Assembly (NCBI GenBank): GCA_028819235.1 | Contig: JAPPMC010000259.1 | Span: 1-57,154, forward strand | Length of the DNA: 57,154 nt | DNA from: Bryobacterales bacterium | Lineage (GTDB): Bacteria > Acidobacteriota > Terriglobia > Bryobacterales > UBA6623 | Direction of reading: 5' to 3' | Part shown: positions 51,652-57,154 of the stretch, one piece after another | Numbering within the stretch: the stretch's first letter is position 1 | Layout: each line of letters begins with the position of its first letter | Notes under the pieces: model-generated | The model's database searches: none | What the model saw: only the letters and a program-made list of their open reading frames with translations | Told to the model about the DNA's origin: nothing | Position numbers and translations under genes: made by a program

Positions 51652-53260
51652 GAACCCCAGCACTCTGCTACCAAGCCGAGACGGACGGGGGGCCGGGTTG
51701 GGCTCGGCACTCCTTGATAACTCTGACCTGCATACCCTGCATGCTTGAAGGGCTCCACGCTGACGAGAGTTTGGATCCGGCGCCTAGAGGAGGCACGTCA
51801 TACGGCAACGTCCAAGAGTGCAGCACCGCACTGAAACAGGCCGGAAACGGTCTACGGCACTGAGCTGGAGAAGGATATCTGAAAGACAGGACCCGCGGAC
51901 CGTCCTCGCACGCGGGTCGGGCACGCAGCGGGATGGCGACCGTTCCACGGGACCGGTGATGCCGTGGCGGATGTCTCCGGGCGACGCGACGGTGGTTGCC
52001 GAAGCCTGCGAACGCGCCCGCTCGCCGGGTCGCGGGTACGCGCAACGTCCCGTCGCAGGTCGACTGTGCTTGGGATGTCCAGTTCCACATTTCCGGTTCG
52101 CCCGCCCACCATGGCTTCTACATCGAGCAGTTCATGGACAATCGGCGAGGTTCGCACTGGGGTTATCGAACCGGCGGTGACTCGACCGGCTGGATCAATG
52201 GCAATCAACCGCATCGGTGGTGCCGGCACGCTTGGGAAGGCGCTGTTCTCGGGTCCTCCACCGATGGCACTTTGCGAGGTGACTGGATCGAAGGCTAGGT
52301 CGATATGGGCGGGTACTTCACAGCCCGGTTGGTCGCTACACGTCACGTGCGTCGCGGATCGGCCCGCCCCTCGCGGACGCAGAAGAACATCTGAACGACC
52401 CCTGAGCGGTGCGCCTAGCATCGCTGTCGGCGGAATTCTGCACGAGTCGAACACTTCTGGTACTCGGGGGACAGGCTTGGCTGCGTTCATCGGTCAGGCA
52501 ACGTACGGCGGCGACGAGATCGATGCCCAGATCCGTGCCAATAGCGAGAGTTTCCAAGGCAAGCACGTGGGGATCTAGGCGCGGATGAGACTGATGCACG
52601 ACGGAGAGCGAACCTAGACCGAGAAGGCGGCCAGGCACGGCGGCATGCGTTATCTCGATCAGGGAGAGACGGCGGTGCTTGAAGTCGGGTGATCGAACCA
52701 GCGAGATCCGGGTTTAGCGGCCCTAGCCAGTGAGCAGCACCCGCCCATCAGTGCGGGCCAGGTGACTAGCGCAGGAATCCAGCCGCAGCGGATGCAGTTC
52801 ATCGTTGTGCAGGGTAGGGGCCTTCTGTGCGGCCGACGAGCCTAACGCGGGTGCGATCAGTCCAGTCGACACGCAGGGCTTCACCACAGCGAACCCGAAA
52901 CGGTTCACGTACACGCGAGCAATCCGGGATCGATTAGCGACTGGCCCCGCCGTTAGCCAGCAGCCAACCCGCGGATTCGTGTTGAGGACATGACGCTCGG
53001 GCCTGTGTCGTGTGCTACCCGTCGTCTTGCGGAGAGTCCGAGGCAGAGTCGTGATTCTGGGACGCTGCCGAACCAGCCTGAGAGCACGCCCGTCATTCTG
53101 CCGGGAGTCAGCGGGTCCGTAACTTGGCCCCTGAGCTTCTTCGGCGTCGGGTCTCGGCGTTGCCGCTGCCCTGGAACACTGGAGACCGTGCCGCGATAAT
53201 ATCGTCCAGCGGTCGACGGAGCGTGGCGAACGCCCGCGCCAGACCCCGCCCCGCTGCCAG
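51652..53260. other. Decayed, gene-free region
   Basis: About 1.6 kb with no intact gene. It contains the M81 peptidase relic described separately. A frame near 52056-52300 (FHISGSPAHHGFYIEQFMDN... GTLRGDWIEG, stop, then GGYFTARLVA) reads like the beta-rich tail of a secreted protein interrupted by a stop. A sequence GATAATATC (53195-53203) may be a -10 region for the dipeptidase gene. Confidence 0.5.
52414..52929 (+). pseudogene. M81 (MlrC-like) metallopeptidase relic
   Basis: N-terminal piece 52414-52578 reads PSIAVGGILHESNTSGTRG then GLAAFIGQA, matching the M81 start in which the conserved H-E-T-N-T motif is H-E-S-N-T here; it ends in a premature TAG. C-terminal pieces follow in other frames: VTSAGIQPQRMQFIVVQG (52762 onward) and PVDTQGFTTANPKRFTYTRAIR (52862-52929), matching the M81 C-terminal 'GI-P-x-R-x-I-V-V' and 'D-T-P-G-x-T' regions. 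The central about 350 residues are gone, so the gene lost its middle and acquired frameshifts. Family members hydrolyse linear peptides such as linearised microcystin. Confidence 0.75.
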
Positions 53261-54445
53261 ATGATCAGGACCTCTGCGTTTGTGATTGCCGCTTCGACTT
53301 GGTTGTTGCCGCTTGGCTCTGCACAGGACGACTTGCACAGCGAGTCGTTCGTCATGGACGCACATGTTCACCTGATGACCCGTTCGCTACTGGAGGGCTT
53401 GGACATTGGCGACAGGGTTGCCGACGGGCACGTCGATCTTCCCCGCTTGGCCGCAGGTGGCATCGACGCGGTCTTCTTTTCCGTGTACACCCCGGAAGCC
53501 TACTATCCGGCCCGCTATGAAGTGAAGAACACCTTCCGTGTCGTGTCTCTCGCACTCGATCAGATCGAGCGCAACAGCGATCGGATTGAGCTTGCCCTCG
53601 ACGCGGAGGACATTCGACGAATTGCGGCGTCAGGCAAGATCGCCGCCTTCCTCGACCTGGAGGGGCCGTTTGACCTGGACGGGGACTTGCATGTCCTGCG
53701 TGCACTGCACCGGCTGGGGCTGCGTTCCGCGCAGTTGACTGCCCACAATTTCACGAACGAGTTCGCGGACTCCTGCTGCGACATTTCCAAGTGGGGCGGC
53801 ATCAACGAGCACGGTCGGGCGGTCATTCGCGAAATGAACAGGCTGGGCATGGTGATCAACGTCGCGCACGGATCGACCGAGACGATCCTCCAAGCGGCGG
53901 ACGCCAGCGAGGATCCGGTCGTCTACACCCATGGGGGCTTTCGCAGCATCATCGACATTGAACGCCTGATTTCCGACGAAGCCGCGAAGGCGGTCGCCGC
54001 CAAGGGCGGTGTCATCGCATTGCAGTTCGGGAACTCGTTTAACAACCCCGAGTACTTCAAGTGGAAGTTCGACGGTCCTCTTGTAGCCAACGTCTCCACC
54101 AAGCTCGATCGCTTCCGCCGAATGCCGGTCGCCGAGATCGATGCGGCCGTGGCCCGGGGACTTCCCTTCGTAACGGATCCCTCCGCTGTGCCGGAGCGAT
54201 ATCGGATGGGCATCGACCAACTGGCCCGCAACATCGAATTCGGAGTGAGGCTGGTCGGCGAGGACCATATCGCCCTTGGTTCCGATTTCGATGGAGGGCC
54301 CCTGCTGCCGCGCGAAATGCGGGATGCGAGCGACTATGGGGAAGTCACCAAGGCGCTGCTGCGGCTTGGATACGGGGAAGAGAGGATCCGGAAGATCCTA
54401 GGCGGAAACCTGCTCCGGGTGATCGAACAAGTCACAGCGAAGTGA
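53261..54445 (+). CDS. Membrane dipeptidase-like protein (peptidase M19 family), exported
   Basis: 394 residues with a signal peptide (AFVIAASTWLLPLGSAQ). M19 landmarks: FVMDAHVHLMT (H35, H37), the bridging Glu in IAAFLDLEGPFDLDG, SAQLTAHNFTNEFADS, HGRAVIREMNRLGMVINVAHGS (metal His), VVYTHGGFRSI (second metal His), VIALQFGNSF and HIALGSDFDGG (catalytic/ligand Asp). Normal M19 enzymes have H-x-D at the first site; here it is H-V-H, so the first metal shell differs and the activity may not be classical dipeptide cleavage. No ribosome binding site of note before ATG. Followed by a convergent beta-propeller gene 57 bp away. Confidence 0.83.
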   Translation: MIRTSAFVIAASTWLLPLGSAQDDLHSESFVMDAHVHLMTRSLLEGLDIGDRVADGHVDLPRLAAGGIDAVFFSVYTPEAYYPARYEVKNTFRVVSLALDQIERNSDRIELALDAEDIRRIAASGKIAAFLDLEGPFDLDGDLHVLRALHRLGLRSAQLTAHNFTNEFADSCCDISKWGGINEHGRAVIREMNRLGMVINVAHGSTETILQAADASEDPVVYTHGGFRSIIDIERLISDEAAKAVAAKGGVIALQFGNSFNNPEYFKWKFDGPLVANVSTKLDRFRRMPVAEIDAAVARGLPFVTDPSAVPERYRMGIDQLARNIEFGVRLVGEDHIALGSDFDGGPLLPREMRDASDYGEVTKALLRLGYGEERIRKILGGNLLRVIEQVTAK

Positions 54446-54502
54446 CAGGCCGGGCCTCGGAAGCGTCACCGGGGATCCAAAGCTTGTGTCCCGAGGCCGG
54501 TT

Positions 54503-55720
54503 TCATAGGTCCGAAGTGTCCATCACATATAGGTTCATGCGACCGCTCTCCTCGCTGGTGTAGAGGAGTTTCGAACCGTCGTCGTTCCAGACCGGTCTGG
54601 GCTCATTGAGGTATTGCCGCGGGGGGAACCAAATGCCCCAGTTGCGAAACGGAAACCGTTCGTCTGCGGGCTGCTCCGGCTTGGACCCCAGCGGAATCGT
54701 CACCAGTTGGGTCATGGATCCATCCTTGAGGTTGATCAGTGCCAGCCCATTCCCCATTCGGCCTCCGTAGCAGTCCGTGACAACCAAGTGCGGCTTCAGC
54801 GGGTGGTATGACGGGTGCCCCGCCGGGACGTGCTCGGCATCGAAGGCCCTCCGCGCCAAGCCAGTCTCGATATCGGATTCCACCAACCACTGCAAGTTGG
54901 TCCTGGGGTCGTGGCGGACAAACAGGACCGCCATGCTGTCGGGGCGCCAGCTTGGGTGATGCAGGTTGTCAGCCAGCCAGCGAAGGGATCCGTCCTGCAG
55001 GCCGTACACGAAGACCTCGACCAGTCTCGGGAACGTCTCTCGCGTCCTGTGCACGATCATCAGCTTCTCGCCGTCCGGGCTGAAACGTGTGTTCTGCAGT
55101 TGAGAAGCCTCGTCGTTGACCGCGAGGCGGCTCGGTGTCATATCTCGGGCTTCCGCCAGGGTGACGAGCTGCCGGTACGCTCCGCTCTTCAAGTCCAGCA
55201 CTCCTTGGTGTTCGGCATTTCCGCAAGACAACATGCTTCCGTCCGGGCTGAGACGGCTGCAGGGGACGGGCGTGTCCACGCACTCGGTCTCCCCGTCGGC
55301 AATCCGGACCCGAGCCATGCACCGCGGTCCCGGCTCCCGGGACTGGAAGTAGACGAACTGCCCGTCGGGGCCCCACAGCTGATTCACTCCTGTGTGGTAG
55401 TGCCCGGCTAGGGGCCCCGCCAGCTCTCGCCGAGCAGTGCCGTCCGCGTTCATTACGACTAGGGCACCGGGATAGCGCTCCGTCGCAGTCAGCTTCTCGA
55501 CCGAATCGTCGAACTGGAAGAACACAACTTGGTCCCCGCCCGGAGACCAGGGCGACACGAAGTAGTAGTGGTGGGTCTCGTGGTGCGGGCTCGCGTAGCG
55601 CAAGACCTCCCGCGCTGTCACGGGATCTCGTAGGCGCTCCACCTCCGGACCTTGCTGAGCGGGCGCGTGGGCCATGAACGAAAGCGACACAAACGCGAGT
55701 CGGGCGACCAACAGTCTCAT
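54503..55720 (-). CDS. Exported beta-propeller, oligogalacturonate-lyase-like (PL22-type)
   Basis: 405 residues with a signal peptide (LLVARLAFVSLSFMAHAPAQ). Repeated WD/TolB-like blade motifs (SPWSPGGDQVVFFQFDD, LWGPDGQFVYFQSR, TRFSPDGEKLMIVHRT, HPSWRPDSMAVLFVRHD, RPVWNDDGSKLLYTSE) build a seven-bladed propeller. Landmarks seen in PL22 oligogalacturonate lyases include HTGVNQLWGPDG, the His-rich GHPSYHPLKPHLVVTD and the NEPRPVWNDDGSK segment. This suggests cleavage of pectin-derived oligosaccharides by beta-elimination; a non-enzymatic TolB-like propeller is the alternative. A TATGAT box (55730-55735, minus strand) nine bases before the ATG suggests leaderless transcription. Confidence 0.8.
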   Translation of the reverse strand: MRLLVARLAFVSLSFMAHAPAQQGPEVERLRDPVTAREVLRYASPHHETHHYYFVSPWSPGGDQVVFFQFDDSVEKLTATERYPGALVVMNADGTARRELAGPLAGHYHTGVNQLWGPDGQFVYFQSREPGPRCMARVRIADGETECVDTPVPCSRLSPDGSMLSCGNAEHQGVLDLKSGAYRQLVTLAEARDMTPSRLAVNDEASQLQNTRFSPDGEKLMIVHRTRETFPRLVEVFVYGLQDGSLRWLADNLHHPSWRPDSMAVLFVRHDPRTNLQWLVESDIETGLARRAFDAEHVPAGHPSYHPLKPHLVVTDCYGGRMGNGLALINLKDGSMTQLVTIPLGSKPEQPADERFPFRNWGIWFPPRQYLNEPRPVWNDDGSKLLYTSEESGRMNLYVMDTSDL

Positions 55721-55963
55721 GCCTGAAGCATCATAGACGCGCCGCGAACCGCCCGGCCTGACAACAGGAAGTCACTGCTGCAGAAGGAGCTCTGATCCGA
55801 CGACCGGTGCGAGCGCCTTCCATTAGTCGCCCCACAGCGCAATTGCCAGACGTTCAAGGCCAGCTTCATGCGACCCAGAGCGACCACTGGGCAGATATCG
55901 CCTTGGCAGGACGTTTGCCGGTCCGGTCCGCCTCAGGAACGGGCCCTGAGCCGGGAGGTCTGA

Positions 55964-55992
55964 TTGACAAGTCCTCAGTCCCGCCCTATACT
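55964..55992 (+). promoter_or_regulatory. Sigma70 promoter of the TonB receptor gene
   Basis: TTGACA (55964-55969), 17-bp spacer, TATACT (55987-55992): five-sixths to full match to consensus. Expected start of transcription near 55999. Confidence 0.85.
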
Positions 55993-56001
55993 CTCGTTGG
56001 G

Positions 56002-56019
56002 TGCGAAAACGTTTTCGCA
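56002..56019 (+). promoter_or_regulatory. LacI-type operator palindrome
   Basis: TGCGAAAACGTTTTCGCA, a perfect 18-bp palindrome with the central CG typical of LacI-family operators. It lies about 4-21 bases after the expected transcription start, so a bound repressor would block the promoter. I saw no second copy in the window. Confidence 0.82.
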
Positions 56020-56076
56020 GCAGGTTTCCGGTCGAATCCATCTCGCGGGGTCGGTTGCGACCGAGGAGGTAGACCA

Positions 56077-57154
56077 ATGAAGACACCTATTTCCGTGCTG
56101 GCGTGCGTGCCACTGATGTTCGCGTTGGCGCTGGCCGTCCCGGCTGGCGCGCAGAGCAGCCTTGCCCAGATCATGGGCACGGTCACCGATCCGACAGGCT
56201 CCGCAATACCCGGTGCGGAGGTGCAGGTCCAGAACCTTGCCACCAACATCGTGTACCGGGGAGAGTCCAACGTTCAGGGCATTTTTCGGTTTCAGGCCCT
56301 GTCACCGGGCAGCTACCGTCTGGAGGCCGAGTCGACCGGATTCAAGAAGTTCACCCAGGGCCCGCTGACCCTGCAGGTCGGCGACATCCTGCCGGTGGAG
56401 GTGAGCCTCGAGGTCGGGGATGTCACAGAAGTCGTCGAGGTGAGCGGCACAGCCATCGCTCTCGAGTCCGAGACGGCCAGCCTCGGCGATGTGATTACCG
56501 GCCGGGCCATCGATTCGCTGCCGATCGGCATCAAGGACTCGTTCCAGCTGGTGTTCTTGGCTCCCGGCGTGGTCCGCGGACGGGTGGCGCCGAGCAGCTC
56601 GCAGCCCGACGAGCGGCTCCAAAGCAGGACGAGCTTCAAGATTTCGGGCGGGCGTGACTTCGCGCAGGAGATCTTGCTCGACGGCATGCCCAACAGCGGG
56701 GTCGATTTCGGGTCCGCCGCCTACGTTCCGAATCCCGGGATGACAGCCGAGTTCAAGGTCCACACGAACAGCTTCTCGGCCGAGTACGGGCGGACCACGG
56801 GCGGCGTCGTGGAAATGGTGACGAAGTCGGGAGGTGCCGACTTCCATGGCGGGGCGTACTGGTACCACCGGAACACGCCGTTCGACGCGAACAACTTCTT
56901 CAACAACCGCTCCGGCACGCCGCGTCCCGAACTGCGGCGCCACCAGTACGGCGCCAACTTCGGAGGGCCGATTCCGTATCGGAGCACTTCGCAGAAGAGC
57001 TTCTTTTTCTTCAGTTACGAGGGCTTGCGGCTCGCCACGCCGCAGTCGGGCCAGCTTACCGTGCCGACCGCCGCGCAGCGCGAGGGTGACTTCTCGGAGC
57101 AGGCACATTCTTTTGTTGATGTTTGGGACGCTTGCCGGAGTCGATCCTTGGTCG
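56077..57154 (+). CDS. TonB-dependent receptor with N-terminal carboxypeptidase-regulatory-like domain (partial, runs off the window)
   Basis: Outer-membrane active transporter; 359 codons of a protein usually about 1000-1200 residues long. Signal peptide (VLACVPLMFALALAVPAGAQ), then a carboxypeptidase-regulatory-like domain (IMGTVTDPTGSAIPGAEVQVQN, FRFQALSPGSYRLEAESTGFKKF, about 30-110), then the plug (EVVEVSGTAIALESETASLGDVI, FKISGGRDFAQEILLDGMPNSG, MTAEFKVHTNSFSAEYGRTTGGVVEMVTKSG) and first barrel strands (GGAYWYHRNTPFDANNFFNN, FGGPI, KSFFFFSYEGLR). This is the Acidobacteriota-type receptor thought to import oligosaccharides or peptides. GAGGAGGT lies seven bases before the ATG. Consensus promoter plus a LacI-type palindrome indicate substrate-induced control. 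The frame is open to the last base of the window. Confidence 0.93.
   Translation, partial: MKTPISVLACVPLMFALALAVPAGAQSSLAQIMGTVTDPTGSAIPGAEVQVQNLATNIVYRGESNVQGIFRFQALSPGSYRLEAESTGFKKFTQGPLTLQVGDILPVEVSLEVGDVTEVVEVSGTAIALESETASLGDVITGRAIDSLPIGIKDSFQLVFLAPGVVRGRVAPSSSQPDERLQSRTSFKISGGRDFAQEILLDGMPNSGVDFGSAAYVPNPGMTAEFKVHTNSFSAEYGRTTGGVVEMVTKSGGADFHGGAYWYHRNTPFDANNFFNNRSGTPRPELRRHQYGANFGGPIPYRSTSQKSFFFFSYEGLRLATPQSGQLTVPTAAQREGDFSEQAHSFVDVWDACRSRSLV

Overview
The window is 57 kb of high-GC, bacterial chromosomal DNA. The gene families point to an Acidobacteriota member of the Bryobacterales/Solibacter type. The markers are a planctomycete-type PSD1 cytochrome protein paired with a DUF1501 protein, a CRTAC1 (FG-GAP plus ASPIC/UnbV) protein, several Tat- or Sec-exported enolase-superfamily and sugar-acting enzymes, and a large TonB-dependent receptor with an N-terminal carboxypeptidase-regulatory-like domain. 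The taxonomic placement is inference from family content. No prophage, insertion sequence or CRISPR array was seen.

Layout. 1-3.1 kb: mostly non-coding, with one nucleotidyltransferase-HEPN fusion. 3.1-6.7 kb: a minus-strand set (polysaccharide deacetylase, type I phosphodiesterase, hypothetical). 6.75-7.1 kb: an ArsC/Spx-like thioredoxin-fold gene whose first active-site Cys codon is an in-frame TGA followed by a bacterial SECIS-like hairpin; it is very probably a selenoprotein. 7.1-7.6 kb: four tRNA genes. 7.7-9.2 kb: ketopantoate reductase and an exported flavodoxin. 10.1-12.0 and 20.3-22.0 kb: two paralogous secreted proteins made of tandem Cache-like domains. 12.4-20.0 kb: amidohydrolase, then a minus-strand PSD1 / DUF1501 / GH29 fucosidase operon. 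22.8-26.0 kb: CRTAC1 protein and enolase-superfamily enzyme. 26.1-36.0 kb: a complete glycogen module (glgP-glgA leftward, glgX-malQ-glgB rightward), without glgC. 36.2-39.4 kb: cobalamin riboswitch and a B12 ABC importer. 39.5-41.4 kb: tRNA-Asn, a UvrA relic and an alpha/beta hydrolase. 42-46.7 kb: an FtsX-type permease and groES-groEL with a readable sigma70 promoter and operator. 46.9-51.7 kb: LacI-family regulator, small membrane protein, exported RidA plus a second enolase-superfamily enzyme, and an uncharacterised Tat protein. 51.7-53.2 kb: a decayed stretch holding an M81 peptidase pseudogene. 53.3-57.15 kb: M19-type dipeptidase, oligogalacturonate-lyase-like beta-propeller, and the first 359 codons of a TonB receptor behind a consensus promoter and a perfect LacI-type palindrome.

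The lifestyle suggested is a heterotroph that takes up polysaccharide- or peptide-derived nutrients through TonB receptors, processes them with exported hydrolases, stores carbon as glycogen and imports B12. Several 0.3-1.6 kb gaps and at least two multi-frameshift gene relics show that local gene loss is under way.
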